This document shows positions 33,534 to 43,296 of a DNA stretch of 53,611 nt, in pieces. The notes below the pieces were generated by a model that saw only the letters and a list, made by a program, of their open reading frames with translations, searched no databases and was not told the DNA's origin. Position 1 is the stretch's first letter. Every line of letters starts with the position of its first letter. This DNA is from Desulfobulbaceae bacterium (lineage in GTDB: Bacteria; Desulfobacterota; Desulfobulbia; Desulfobulbales; Desulfocapsaceae), in NCBI GenBank assembly GCA_024636345.1, contig JAGXHG010000018.1, positions 1 through 53,611 on the forward strand, in the 5' to 3' direction. The translations under genes and the position numbers were made by a program.

Positions 33534-35213
33534 ATGGAAAAGACAAGAATGAGCAAGAAAAATGAGCTTACACCGGCTACGTATTCGCCAGTCGCTCATC
33601 CTCCATCGTCAAAGAGTACTTCCGTTGGGGTATCAACTTTGCCAGTGACACCAGAATGTTCATGTCCTGCTGTCCGTGACAGAATACTTAAGGCCTGGCT
33701 GCATCCCAAGGTTCTGGCCATGTTTTTTCTCGGGTTTTCCGCAGGTATTCCCATCCTGCTTATTTTTTCCACCCTTTCTGTCTGGTTGCGTGAGGCCGGG
33801 ATTGATCGGGAAGCGGTTACTTTTTTCAGTTGGGCTGCTCTTGGCTATTCTTTTAAATTTGTCTGGGCACCGCTTGTCGACAAGATGCCACTGCCTCTAC
33901 TCACCAGCATATTGGGTCGTCGGCGTGGCTGGCTGCTTATGGCCCAGTTGTCAGTTATGGCTGCCATTGCGTGGATGGCCTGTATCAATCCGGTGCTGGG
34001 CGAGCGGAGTATGATTGCGATGGCCTTTGCTGCAGTTCTGCTTGGTTTCTCTTCTGCCACTCAGGATATTGTTATTGATGCCTACCGCATCGAATGCATT
34101 GATATCTCCATGCAGGCGTTGTTGGCATCCAGTTATGTTGCCGGTTACAGGGTCGGAATGCTGGTTGCCGGGGCCGGGTCGCTGTATCTGGCAACCCTCT
34201 TTGGAACTACCCGGGAACTGTATCGTTTTGAGGCCTGGCAGACGACTTATCTGATTATGGCCGGAATCATGTCTGTCGGTGTGATGACTACCCTGAGCAT
34301 TGCTGAACCAGAGACAACTGACGGTGGCAACAGGCATCATTACTCATTGCGTCACTATCTGCGTTTCCTGATCCTTTTTTTACTGGTTGCGGCCTCTTTC
34401 GGCGGCAGCTTTTTTGCAAGTGAATCGCTGTTTTCCTCAATAAAGGAGGCTTTTGCTCAGGACGCTGACGTTCATGGTAAGCTGGTCGGATTTCTGGTGG
34501 AATCCTGCCATCTGTTCCTGGCCTTAGGAATTATGGCGTTTGTTGCCAGAGTTGCTGTCCTGCTGGGTATTGTTGATCAGGAGGTAGTGCGTGAGACCTA
34601 TGTTGCCCCGCTGCGTGATTTTTTTGTCAGATATGGGGCCAAAGCAGCAATCCTGCTTCTGATTCTGGTCGGTTTTTACCGGGTCTCTGATATTGTTCTG
34701 GGGGTGGTGTCCAATGTTTTTTATCTTGATATGGGCTTCAGTAAAAATGCGATTGCCACGGTCACCAAGACCTTTGGCCTGGGAATGACCTTACTCGGCG
34801 GTTTTATGGGTGGTGTGCTGACTGTACGTTTCGGAGTCTATGCTATCCTTTTTTCCGGGGCGCTGCTCGCCGCCGGAACCAATCTCCTGTTCATGCTTCT
34901 GGCCCAGAGTGGCGCTGATATGACCATGCTGACCGTGGTCATCGGTGCGGACAGTTTTTGTGCCGGATTGGCCAGCACCGCCTTTATTGCCTTTCTCTCC
35001 AGCCTGACCAATATCTCTTTTACCGCTGTCCAGTATGCCCTGTTCAGCTCACTCATGACTCTGTTTCCCAAACTCATTGGCGGCTATTCCGGGACCGTTG
35101 TTGCCTCATGGGGCTATGAATCATTTTTCTTCATGACGGCGCTGATGGGTCTTCCTGTGCTGCTGCTGGTATGGCTGGCCCGTGGAGTCATTCAGCTGAA
35201 GGGAGATGGTTAA
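33534..35213 (+). CDS. AmpG-like MFS permease
   Basis: The protein has 559 residues (554 if ATG 33549 is used; neither start has a clear ribosome site). A ~55-residue polar N-terminal extension precedes 12 or more membrane helices. PKVLAMFFLGFSAGIPILLIFSTLSVWLREAGI and the FVWAPLVDK, GRRRGWLL, ATQDIVIDAYR motifs are typical of AmpG muropeptide permeases, which import anhydromuropeptides for peptidoglycan recycling. The long extension and a ~60-residue hydrophobic insertion in the middle are longer than E. coli AmpG's corresponding parts. Substrate is inferred from family only. Confidence 0.85.
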   Translation: MEKTRMSKKNELTPATYSPVAHPPSSKSTSVGVSTLPVTPECSCPAVRDRILKAWLHPKVLAMFFLGFSAGIPILLIFSTLSVWLREAGIDREAVTFFSWAALGYSFKFVWAPLVDKMPLPLLTSILGRRRGWLLMAQLSVMAAIAWMACINPVLGERSMIAMAFAAVLLGFSSATQDIVIDAYRIECIDISMQALLASSYVAGYRVGMLVAGAGSLYLATLFGTTRELYRFEAWQTTYLIMAGIMSVGVMTTLSIAEPETTDGGNRHHYSLRHYLRFLILFLLVAASFGGSFFASESLFSSIKEAFAQDADVHGKLVGFLVESCHLFLALGIMAFVARVAVLLGIVDQEVVRETYVAPLRDFFVRYGAKAAILLLILVGFYRVSDIVLGVVSNVFYLDMGFSKNAIATVTKTFGLGMTLLGGFMGGVLTVRFGVYAILFSGALLAAGTNLLFMLLAQSGADMTMLTVVIGADSFCAGLASTAFIAFLSSLTNISFTAVQYALFSSLMTLFPKLIGGYSGTVVASWGYESFFFMTALMGLPVLLLVWLARGVIQLKGDG

Positions 35214-35226
35214 AGGCAATTTGGTC

Positions 35227-36330
35227 TTAAGGTGAATTTTCAGCTCCTGTCATGAATTCGATAAGTTTTCTGTGGCCTGCCGGGAAGGCAAAGTTGGCCA
35301 GTTCCGGAAAGAATACCCAACGATATTCCTGGGCCGCGTAAAGAATTGGATCCGGCGATTCATCTGAATCAAGGAGATCAAGGGAGCAGAGAAAGCAGTG
35401 AAGAATGACCTTGTAGCGAGTGTAATGATGGATGGTGGTCGTTATTTTTTTATCGACCCGCACGCTGAACCCGGTCTCCTCAAGAAACTCACGAATTACG
35501 GCTTGTTCCGGACTTTCCGAGTGTTTGAGCCTGCCGCCTGGAAATTCCCAGAGACTGCCCCAGACATCATCGGCCAGTCGTTGCTGGATGAATAACCGGC
35601 CCTTGTCTTGTGGATGGCTCAAAACACCGGTTGCCATTTCTATAGTGGTTATTGTTTTGCCCTTTTGCGGGATTGGACGGGACAGGATTAGATCGTCCCT
35701 GTAAGCGATACAGAAGGGACTCAAAGGACATTCCGGGCAGAGAGGATTTTTCGGGGTGCAGATCAGCGCTCCCAGTTCCATCAATCCCTGGTTAAAAGAG
35801 CGGGCCTGGTCTTGGGGTACCAGCTTTTCCGCTTTTTGCCAGAGCAATTTCTGGGCCTGTGGCAAGGGAATGTCGATATTGAAGAGCCGGGCAAAGAGTC
35901 GGCCGATATTGGCGTCAACCAGAGGGGTCGTGAGGTTGTAGGCGATGGAGGCGATGGCCCCGGCTGTATAGGGGCCAATACCTGGCAGGGTCAGCAGGGA
36001 TTTCGGGTCGCTGGGAATAATCCCGTCATGATCACTGACAATGGTCCGGGCGCATTTGAGGATGTTCCTCGCCCGGCTGTAATAGCCCAGTCCTTCCCAT
36101 TGCTTAAGTACTCTATCTTCCGAGGCCAGAGCCAACGAATGGATGTCCGGGAACTCTTGCAGCCAGCGGTTAAAGAAGAGGGTTACTCGCTCCATCTGGG
36201 TCTGTTGCAGCATGATTTCAGAGATCCAGATCTGGTAAGGGATATACTCTTTGCGCCAGGGAAGGGCGCGTTGTTCTCTGTGAAACCAGGAGATCAGTGC
36301 TTGTTGGAATGGGGTGAGAGAAATGGACAT
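35227..36330 (-). CDS. mutY: A/G-specific adenine DNA glycosylase with C-terminal NUDIX domain
   Basis: The protein has 367 residues from ATG 36330; a TTG start 16 codons upstream would add an unconserved tail. It removes adenine mispaired with 8-oxoG. Visible: catalytic Glu in PYQIWISEIMLQQTQMERV, helix-hairpin-helix LTLPGIGPYTAGAIASIAY, catalytic Asp in PLVDANIGRLFAR, and the [4Fe-4S] loop CTPKNPLCPECPLSPFC. The C-terminal MutT-like domain (FPGGRLKHSESPEQAVIREFLEETGF) recognises 8-oxoG. Converges with the ampG-like gene. Confidence 0.96.
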   Translation of the reverse strand: MSISLTPFQQALISWFHREQRALPWRKEYIPYQIWISEIMLQQTQMERVTLFFNRWLQEFPDIHSLALASEDRVLKQWEGLGYYSRARNILKCARTIVSDHDGIIPSDPKSLLTLPGIGPYTAGAIASIAYNLTTPLVDANIGRLFARLFNIDIPLPQAQKLLWQKAEKLVPQDQARSFNQGLMELGALICTPKNPLCPECPLSPFCIAYRDDLILSRPIPQKGKTITTIEMATGVLSHPQDKGRLFIQQRLADDVWGSLWEFPGGRLKHSESPEQAVIREFLEETGFSVRVDKKITTTIHHYTRYKVILHCFLCSLDLLDSDESPDPILYAAQEYRWVFFPELANFAFPAGHRKLIEFMTGAENSP

Positions 36331-36511
36331 GGCTGTATGTATTGCGACAAGGAAATGGTTAAAAAGTTTTTTGGCCAAACAAACACAAAGATTTATGAAA
36401 AAGGGTGTGCGATCTTTTAATTTTAAATTTATTAATCTATAATATAAATGAATGAATGTGTAAAATTTACAGGTTTGAGGTCCTATAATCAGAATAATAG
36501 AGAGGAGAATT

Positions 36512-36997
36512 ATGAAAAGTCTTGTCGTTTATTCATCAGAGAGTGGAAATACCAGGAAACTGGCAGAGGCAGTCTATGAATTTCTGAGTGGGGACAAGGA
36601 GATTGCGACCGTAGCTGACGCCCCGGATCCAGCCGGGTACGGTTTTGTGGCTGTGGGCTTCTGGCTCAAGGCCGGTCAGCCCGATCCTGACTCTCAAGCC
36701 TTTCTTGCCAGGTTGAAGGAAGGTCAGGAGGTCTATCTCTTTGCCAGTCATGGAGCGGCCGTGGGATCGGTGCATGCGGAAAATGGTATGAAGAAAGCCA
36801 GGGAGCTGGCAGCCAAGGCCCATGTGCGGGCTGTTTTTTCCTGTCCCGGTGAGGTGGATGCAAAAATTATTGAAACAGCCGCTCAGAAAAACCCTCTGCC
36901 ACCTTGGCTTGCTGATGCCCCGGCAGCCAAGGGACATCCTGACGCCAATGACCTGAAAATGGTGGTCCGGATGCTGATGGAGCTTGGTCTGCCCTGA
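36512..36997 (+). CDS. Flavodoxin family protein
   Basis: The protein has 161 residues. The FMN phosphate-binding loop is VVYSSESGNTRKLAEAV at the N-terminus, then GFWLKAGQPDPDSQAFL and FASHGAAVGSVHAENGM. The length matches short-chain flavodoxin-like proteins of anaerobes; the partner is unknown. GAGAGGAG lies 5-6 nt upstream of the ATG. Monocistronic with a strong terminator. Confidence 0.9.
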   Translation: MKSLVVYSSESGNTRKLAEAVYEFLSGDKEIATVADAPDPAGYGFVAVGFWLKAGQPDPDSQAFLARLKEGQEVYLFASHGAAVGSVHAENGMKKARELAAKAHVRAVFSCPGEVDAKIIETAAQKNPLPPWLADAPAAKGHPDANDLKMVVRMLMELGLP

Positions 36998-37030
36998 TTT
37001 TTCAGTTTTTCCATCAAGAAGGAAGTGCGA

Positions 37031-37062
37031 AGGCGGGAGGGATGTTTCTCCCGCCTTTTTTC
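37031..37062 (+). terminator. Terminator after the flavodoxin gene
   Basis: AGGCGGGAG (37031-37039) and CTCCCGCCT (37048-37056) form a perfect 9-bp stem followed by TTTTTT. It also abuts the 3' end of the small membrane-protein gene on the other strand. Confidence 0.9.
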
Positions 37063-37483
37063 ATTTTGAGGGGAAATTAAAGGGTGGGTGACCTGTTTTC
37101 TGCCGAATCCAGTTCAGTGCGTGTTGAAGAGCCGGTCGGTGGATTAAAGCGTCCAGTACCTTTTGTCTTCCCGGGACGTCAAGGAGAGAAGCCCCGATCA
37201 GGATGGTAAGCACGCCCTGGCCCGGGAGGAAAAGCATCATGACTCCGGCGAGACAGAGGAAAAATCCCAGGCTGTTTCTGATAACCTTGATCAAGAGGGC
37301 GATGGCGGGATGTCGCTTATGTCGCTGCTCGACAACCGTGGCATGGGTGAGAAAATAATCGCTGGAGGCCCTGGAGATAAGAAAAGGGATGAGCAGCAGG
37401 CTGATCAGAAAGGTCGCTGCCGAAAGAAGGCCCAACCCTTCAAACAGGGTGGTGTATGACATCTGAAACGGTAGAGCTTTCAT
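37061..37483 (-). CDS. Small membrane protein, PGPGW-like
   Basis: The protein has 140 residues (133 if Met8 is used). Hydrophobic helices lie at ~12-35 and ~62-98; between them is a polar loop. GVMMLFLPGQGVLTILIGASLLD resembles the PGPGW-type short transmembrane protein family, which has no known function. Its ATG overlaps the stop codon of the DUF748 gene (ATGA), so translation is coupled. Confidence 0.65.
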   Translation of the reverse strand: MKALPFQMSYTTLFEGLGLLSAATFLISLLLIPFLISRASSDYFLTHATVVEQRHKRHPAIALLIKVIRNSLGFFLCLAGVMMLFLPGQGVLTILIGASLLDVPGRQKVLDALIHRPALQHALNWIRQKTGHPPFNFPSK

Positions 37484-40400
37484 GGTCCTTGTGGTTCGAC
37501 ATACTTGAATCCAATATATACCTGATGCCCTGGCGTTTCGGGGGGGGGCATCGAGGTTCTTTCCTGGAGGGTGATGCGCTGCGAAGCGATGCCAAGAACA
37601 GTGGTGCAGAAGTCATACACCTGCAGTGATCGCTCCTGGGCAAGGTCTTGAAGAATGGTATCTGAAACTGTGATCGGCTCAGGCGTAAGAGGAGCTGGTG
37701 GGGGCTCCTGTCTGGGAATATCCTGTTCGATTATTTTTCCCTGAACTGGGACTGGGGCAGCTGGTTGCGGCTTTTGTTTCTGCCTGTCCCGCCATTCCTG
37801 TAACCGTTGCTCGTTTTTCAGCGCTACCCGTTGTCCTTCTTGTTCTTCCAGTTTTTTTAGAATCGCATTCCGGTCATGGATCGGGTCTGCCATGCCCGTG
37901 AGGGTCAGACCAAGATGAGGGTGGGCGGCCAGCAGAGCGGCGAAACGCTGTAAAGTTTTCTGTGCGCTCCCGCCCTCCCTGGCTATCGCGTCATTAGGCC
38001 ATTCTTGGGTTTCACTGGTGTCGTTGATATCCAGTTTGCTCAGGCCCGGGGGGAAGATGAGATGCTGCTTCGCCTGAAGATCTGCAAACTCTGCACCTGT
38101 TAACAGCAATGGCGCCACCTCGGCCTTAACCATCAGGGTCTTGAATGCGGCTATGGTTTGGTTGAACAGAGGTTGGACGCTGTTCCTGGCCAGGGGGGGC
38201 ACCAGTTTCATTTGATCTTGGCTATCTGCCAGCAGGGCCAGGGGCAGGGCTGTATCAGACTGTGTTGAACCAGGACGGAGCGTGGAGAAGAGAAGGGTGG
38301 CCTCTCCCTGTTCTTCTCCGTTTTGTCGGTTGTGGTTGAAAGTGAGATCAAAGCTGCCGGATTGAGGGTTGAGATCAAGAAGCGGGGTGATCTGAGCGGA
38401 CAGCGGCAGGAGCGGGAACCCTTTGATGTCGAGCTTGGTTGTGAAATTACTCCTGCTGGTTAGAAAATCGGCGGAACCGGACAGAGTGAAAGGAGTTGAA
38501 TCGGTCAGGCCTGAAAAATCAAAGTTTGCGCCGGAGTCAGCGTTTTCATGCAGATTGCTGATTTGACCTTTAATCTCACTGATCTTCGATGGCCAGGGAG
38601 GGTTGAGGCGCTGATCCACATGATTGATAATTCCGTTTTTAATGATGATCTTCTGAATTGCAGGCAGGGCGGAAATGTTACCATCTTCCTGTTGTCCGCT
38701 ATTATTCATTGGTTGCGAAACAAGATTTCGGAGAAAGGATCCGATCTGGGCATAGGGATCGGAGCCGCCTGAATCCTGCTGCCAGGTGAGTTTCGGGCCA
38801 TCGAGAATCAGTTCGTTCAGCTCGATGCGCAGTGGTTTGATCTTGATAGTGACATCATTCAGTTCGGCCTTATCTACAGCCAGGCCGGAATTCTTTGCAC
38901 TGTCCCGGATCAGGGCGGAGTCAAGTTGCACTTTGCCGTTAAAACTGGATTCGGGATAGCGGTATGTTCCTTGGCCATTTATTGTTGCTCTGCTTTGTTG
39001 AAACAGGGGAGCATCAGGAAGCCAGGGCGCGATTTGCTCTGAGTTGATGGCGGCGAAGACCAGGGAAAGGGAAGTTCGCAGCGGGGAAAGAGTGGCCAGC
39101 CCCTGAGCCTTGAGCAGTGCAGTCTGGTTGATCCTGGCTGTAAGCTCGAAGTTGTTCTGATTGTTGCTCCTTGCTGTCAGGTTACTGGCTTTTATAGTCA
39201 GATCAGTCAGTTGCAGGGACGGAGCCTTCTCTCTCTGTGGATGTAGAGTGGCGTTGCCGGAAAAATCAAGGCCTTGGATCAGGATCGCTTTATTTTTGTC
39301 GCCGAGATCCTGCAGCAATTGAGGGAGGTTATCCTGCTGAAGGGTGAGGCTACCGTCTTTAATCGTGATGGTACCAAGATCATGGTCTTCTCCCTTGAAC
39401 TTTGTGCCTTTGACCTGGGTTGTTTTGGCCGAGAGCCAGACTTTTTTTCGGTCAAGCAGATTTAAATCATGGAATTCGGTGCTGGCGTCGATCAAGGTAG
39501 CCATAGCGGAGTTCCGCGCTGTCGGGTCAAAGCTGAAGTGGCCATGCAGATTGGCAGATCCGGATGCCTCTGCCGCCTGTCCCGGGTCAATGAAGGAGAG
39601 GAGGGTAGCAGCCTCGATATTGCTCAGTTGCAGGACGCCACCCGGTATCCCTTTGCTGTCAAAAGATCCCTGCCAGGATATGGAGGCGTTTGTCTTTTCC
39701 TGTTTGGAGCTGAGGGTAAACGTGCCCTTGTCTCTGGTTTGGTCCGGGACGAGTTGGAAATTTTTCACATTGAGCTCAATGGATTTCCAGGGTAGGGGGG
39801 CGGAGTCCTTTTGCTTTTTATTGTCGAGGTGCAGGGTACCACCTTCCACAATGAGGGAATCAATATACAGGTGATTTTCTTGTCCTGTCGCTTCTTGACT
39901 GCCGGCAGAGGCGGGAAAGAGCTGGGACATATTCTGTTCAAAGTGGGCCTGATTTGCTGAAAATTGGGGTTGCAGAATGTGCAGATTCTGGATGTGCAGA
40001 CCGCCGGCAAGTGGCTGCAGGCTTCCCTCAATCTCTATTGTGGGCGCGGTCAGAGACAGGGTCTGTTCCGTGTTACCCAGCACGATTTCCGTTGTCGTGA
40101 GTTGAAAAGCAAAGCTGAGGTGGCCTCCTTTTTTGCCTTCGGGGATAAAGGAAATCTGGATCTTGCCATTCCCTTTTCCCTGGCTGAGAATCAAGGGAAG
40201 GGTTTTCGGCAGATAGGCAAAATAGAGAGGAAGATCGAGATTCTGGACATTGCAGGCCAGATTGGTCTTCAGTCCACTTTGGCCGTTTTCTCCGGGTAGT
40301 GCGGCCTCTCCGGTGAGTTCCAGAGGGCTGCCGTTGATGACTGCCGAAAAGTGAGGACGGATATATTCCTTGGCGGCAAAAGAATAATTGGAGAGGGTTG

Positions 40401-41067
40401 GAAGATCGAGCTTGATCTGTTCTACGCTGTGTTTTCTGCCAGTGAGACGGTCATCAAAGAGAATGCTGCTGTCCCTGATGGTGATATTGTTCAGAGAAAA
40501 GAGCAGTGGCAGACGGGACAAAGAAAGGTGTTCTTTCTCGGTCTCCGGATTAGTTTCAGAAACAAGATTAGGCAGGTTATATGATTTGTCCGGGTGGCGG
40601 ATGAGGGACAGGGTCAGTCCCTGGATTTCCAGACGGTTGCAGGCAATTCCATTGCGTAGCAGAGCCGTCAGGTTCAGGTCGATGAGGAGGTGGTCAATCT
40701 TCAGAAGCGTGGCATCCGCTGCCGGGCTTTGAGAGCTGTCTGTCGTGGCAACATTGCGCAGTTGCAGTTGCAGGGTAAAGGGATTAAAGCGTGCCTCGCC
40801 GGTGGTCAGACCAAGGTTGGTGCTTTGTTGGAGAGAGTCTGAAAGATAGCCCGTGAGCAGGGAGGGACCGAAAAAAAAGCCACCTGCGCCATAGGCACTC
40901 ATCAGAAAAACCGGGATGATGAACAGGAATAGCCAACGTTTGTTTTTTGTTTGGTTCGGTGCTGATTTTTTTGGTTTTGACCGTCGGCCTGTTTTTTGTC
41001 TCCTGGGCTGCTGAGCTGGGGCGTCAGGTTCAGGATTGATGGAGATAGTGCCAAAATGATTGGACAT
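37480..41067 (-). CDS. Large AsmA-like / DUF748 envelope protein
   Basis: The protein has 1195 residues. A basic Pro/Lys-rich cytoplasmic N-terminus is followed by one membrane anchor (RWLFLFIIPVFLMSAYGAGGFFFG, ~44-67) and then a very long beta-rich periplasmic region with repeated segments of the AsmA/DUF748 type (NPFTLQLQLRNVATTD, LLIDLNLTALLRNGIACNRLEIQGLTLSLI). A coiled, Gln/Arg-rich stretch and a proline-rich linker (~1065-1130) precede the last ~60 residues. AsmA-superfamily proteins are thought to bridge the periplasm and carry phospholipids; this function is inferred from the family. Translation is coupled to the downstream small membrane protein. Confidence 0.82.
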   Translation of the reverse strand: MSNHFGTISINPEPDAPAQQPRRQKTGRRSKPKKSAPNQTKNKRWLFLFIIPVFLMSAYGAGGFFFGPSLLTGYLSDSLQQSTNLGLTTGEARFNPFTLQLQLRNVATTDSSQSPAADATLLKIDHLLIDLNLTALLRNGIACNRLEIQGLTLSLIRHPDKSYNLPNLVSETNPETEKEHLSLSRLPLLFSLNNITIRDSSILFDDRLTGRKHSVEQIKLDLPTLSNYSFAAKEYIRPHFSAVINGSPLELTGEAALPGENGQSGLKTNLACNVQNLDLPLYFAYLPKTLPLILSQGKGNGKIQISFIPEGKKGGHLSFAFQLTTTEIVLGNTEQTLSLTAPTIEIEGSLQPLAGGLHIQNLHILQPQFSANQAHFEQNMSQLFPASAGSQEATGQENHLYIDSLIVEGGTLHLDNKKQKDSAPLPWKSIELNVKNFQLVPDQTRDKGTFTLSSKQEKTNASISWQGSFDSKGIPGGVLQLSNIEAATLLSFIDPGQAAEASGSANLHGHFSFDPTARNSAMATLIDASTEFHDLNLLDRKKVWLSAKTTQVKGTKFKGEDHDLGTITIKDGSLTLQQDNLPQLLQDLGDKNKAILIQGLDFSGNATLHPQREKAPSLQLTDLTIKASNLTARSNNQNNFELTARINQTALLKAQGLATLSPLRTSLSLVFAAINSEQIAPWLPDAPLFQQSRATINGQGTYRYPESSFNGKVQLDSALIRDSAKNSGLAVDKAELNDVTIKIKPLRIELNELILDGPKLTWQQDSGGSDPYAQIGSFLRNLVSQPMNNSGQQEDGNISALPAIQKIIIKNGIINHVDQRLNPPWPSKISEIKGQISNLHENADSGANFDFSGLTDSTPFTLSGSADFLTSRSNFTTKLDIKGFPLLPLSAQITPLLDLNPQSGSFDLTFNHNRQNGEEQGEATLLFSTLRPGSTQSDTALPLALLADSQDQMKLVPPLARNSVQPLFNQTIAAFKTLMVKAEVAPLLLTGAEFADLQAKQHLIFPPGLSKLDINDTSETQEWPNDAIAREGGSAQKTLQRFAALLAAHPHLGLTLTGMADPIHDRNAILKKLEEQEGQRVALKNEQRLQEWRDRQKQKPQPAAPVPVQGKIIEQDIPRQEPPPAPLTPEPITVSDTILQDLAQERSLQVYDFCTTVLGIASQRITLQERTSMPPPETPGHQVYIGFKYVEPQGP

Positions 41068-41354
41068 GATGAATCAGTGTTCTGAGAAGAGGGTAAAAAA
41101 AGGTTGTTCATTAAAAAAAAAACAATATGCCGCAATCTAACATCTTTAACTTTCAACTTTCAACTTTTTACTTTCTTGTTAAGTATGTATTGAAAGAAGC
41201 AGAGAAAATACTGTACACTAAAAAAATACAATGCGCCGTTTCCGTAACGGCTTAAGATGCTGGAGGTGTAGAGATTGTCAACCATCTGATTTATGGATGA
41301 CGGATCTTTCTTGTTTCCTCTTTTCCGTCCCTTGTTTCCTGTCTTCCCTTTATT

Positions 41355-42146
41355 ATGCTTGAAATACTCAAATTTCTCCGCTGGCAGGATATCCTGGATA
41401 TCCTGGTGGTGTCGTTTATCATTCATCAGCTTATCCTGATTATCAAGGGCACGCGTTCTGTGCAGATGATCCTTGGACTGGTGGTGCTCAGTGCTGTCTA
41501 TTTCATGTCCATAGCCCTCGATATGGCAGCCCTGCAATGGTTGCTGAAGACCTTCCTCAGCTCTCTGTTGTTGATTGTGGTCATCGTTTTTCAGCATGAT
41601 ATCCGCATGGCCCTGACCCAGGTGGGAAAATCTCCTTTTCAGAAAAATATGGATATGGCCGAGAAGGAACTGGATGAAATTGTCCGGGCTGTCTTTTATC
41701 TGTCCAAACGGCGTATCGGTGCCCTGATTGTTCTGGAGCGGGAAATTGGCCTGCGTGACTTTGTGGAATCCGGCTCTGATCTTGATGCCAGCTTGAGCAA
41801 AGAACTGTTGATCTCTATCTTTATGCCTGTCTCCCCTTTGCATGATGGTGGGGTAATTATTCATAAAGGACGGATTCAGACGGCAGGATGTATTCTTCCT
41901 CTGACTAAAAATCCTTATATTAACAAACGATTTGGCACCAGGCATCGAGCGGCAATCGGTCTGTCGGAAGAAACTGACGCTGTGGTAATTGTAGTGTCTG
42001 AGGAGACCCAGGAGGTCTCGCTGGTGCAACATGGAGCGCTGACGCTCATGGGTGACGAAATGACCCTGACCAAAGGACTCCATGCCATTTTTGTGGCGAA
42101 AGAAACGCAGGCGCAGGCCTGGAAGAATTGGGTGGGCAGATCATGA
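41355..42146 (+). CDS. cdaA: Diadenylate cyclase CdaA (DisA_N domain)
   Basis: The protein has 263 residues. It makes cyclic di-AMP from two ATP. Three N-terminal membrane helices (~12-75) are followed by the cyclase domain: LHDGGVIIHKGRI (family motif DGA; here DGG) and GTRHRAAIGLSEETDAV (RHR motif), then VSEETQEVSLVQHGAL. No Shine-Dalgarno is visible before ATG 41355: the ~70 nt upstream are pyrimidine-rich. First gene of cdaA-cdaR-glmM; the stop overlaps the cdaR start (ATGA). Confidence 0.93.
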   Translation: MLEILKFLRWQDILDILVVSFIIHQLILIIKGTRSVQMILGLVVLSAVYFMSIALDMAALQWLLKTFLSSLLLIVVIVFQHDIRMALTQVGKSPFQKNMDMAEKELDEIVRAVFYLSKRRIGALIVLEREIGLRDFVESGSDLDASLSKELLISIFMPVSPLHDGGVIIHKGRIQTAGCILPLTKNPYINKRFGTRHRAAIGLSEETDAVVIVVSEETQEVSLVQHGALTLMGDEMTLTKGLHAIFVAKETQAQAWKNWVGRS

Positions 42147-43156
42147 AACTGTTTACAACACCATTGAATGTCGATGATTTCAGGCGGTGGCAGGAGATGT
42201 GGCCGAAGGATTGGACCCTCCGTTTTATCTCCCTGGTTCTAGCCGTGGTCCTCTGGTATTTCGTCGGTGGTGATGACACCGTGGATAAGAATGTGATGGT
42301 TCCTCTTGAGGTAATTAATCTGCCCAGAGATCTGGTTATTTCCAATCAGTTCAAGCGGGAGATTGAAGTCACTGTCAGTGGACCTCGCAGTCTGGTCTTG
42401 AAGATTGAAAAAGGAGACATAACCAGGCAGGTGGATCTTGGCCATGCCGTTCCCGGAACCATGGTGATAAAAAATGAGAATCATTTAATTCCTGTGCCGC
42501 GTGGAATGAAAGTTCTGCGGACACAGCCTGATTCAATTATCTTCTCACTCGATAAACTTATTCAGAAACAGCTTGTGGTGAAGCCGGAAACCAAAGGCAG
42601 TCTGGCGTCTCATCATCTCCTGCAGGAGATTGTGATGAAACCGGAAGCAATATCTATTACCGGGCCACAGGCAGTATTGGCGCAACTGAGCTCTTTGCAG
42701 ACCCAGGTGATTGATATCAGTGGAATGGATAAACCAATCCAGTTGCAGGTGCCTCTGGATCTCAACCCGGCTCTCCTCGATTTAATCGGTGAAACTTCGG
42801 TGACCGCCGATCTGGTTATTGTTGAAGAGACGGTGGAGAAGAGAATCTCCGGGGTGTCCATTGAAATGGATATCCAGGGAAAGGCACGGCGAATTACCCC
42901 AACCTCGGTTACGGTTACTGCAACCTTGCCCAGGAGTCTGGCCCGGGAGAATAAGGAGCTTCACGCCCTGTTCAAGGCGACTGTCGTTGATGGAGGTAAC
43001 GAAGGACAGATGACTGTAAGGGTCGTCCCCCGGGAAACCACTTCGGCTCCGATAGAAATTGTCAAGGTTGAGCCTCCGGTTGTTACTTTTGTTGAAGAAA
43101 AACCGGAACCGATACCGTCTTTGCCAAAGCCGGACGAGATTCCCTCTAAAAAATAG
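42143..43156 (+). CDS. cdaR: CdaR (YbbR-repeat) regulator of CdaA
   Basis: The protein has 337 residues from ATG 42143, overlapping the cdaA stop. One N-terminal helix (WTLRFISLVLAVVLWYFVGG, ~22-41) is followed by extracytoplasmic YbbR-type beta repeats (DKNVMVPLEVINLP..., ITGPQAVLAQLSSLQTQVIDISG..., VSIEMDIQG...). A proline-rich tail ends the protein. In Firmicutes CdaR binds CdaA and modulates c-di-AMP formation; the same operon order supports the same role here. Confidence 0.87.
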   Translation: MKLFTTPLNVDDFRRWQEMWPKDWTLRFISLVLAVVLWYFVGGDDTVDKNVMVPLEVINLPRDLVISNQFKREIEVTVSGPRSLVLKIEKGDITRQVDLGHAVPGTMVIKNENHLIPVPRGMKVLRTQPDSIIFSLDKLIQKQLVVKPETKGSLASHHLLQEIVMKPEAISITGPQAVLAQLSSLQTQVIDISGMDKPIQLQVPLDLNPALLDLIGETSVTADLVIVEETVEKRISGVSIEMDIQGKARRITPTSVTVTATLPRSLARENKELHALFKATVVDGGNEGQMTVRVVPRETTSAPIEIVKVEPPVVTFVEEKPEPIPSLPKPDEIPSKK

Positions 43157-43296
43157 ATTGGTTTTCAGTACGGTTTGTCGTCCGGATCCTGCATTGTGGC
43201 TGGATGTGTAGATTGGACTCGGTGTATTGTTTTGCAATCTCTCTGTAAAATAAAAGTAATATTGAACGGTTATAAAAAGCGAAAGAGAAAATAGGA

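Noticed and set aside
41160..42083. 307-codon minus-strand reading frame
   Set aside because: It is the reverse complement of cdaA with no recognisable product; cdaA has clear motifs and operon context.
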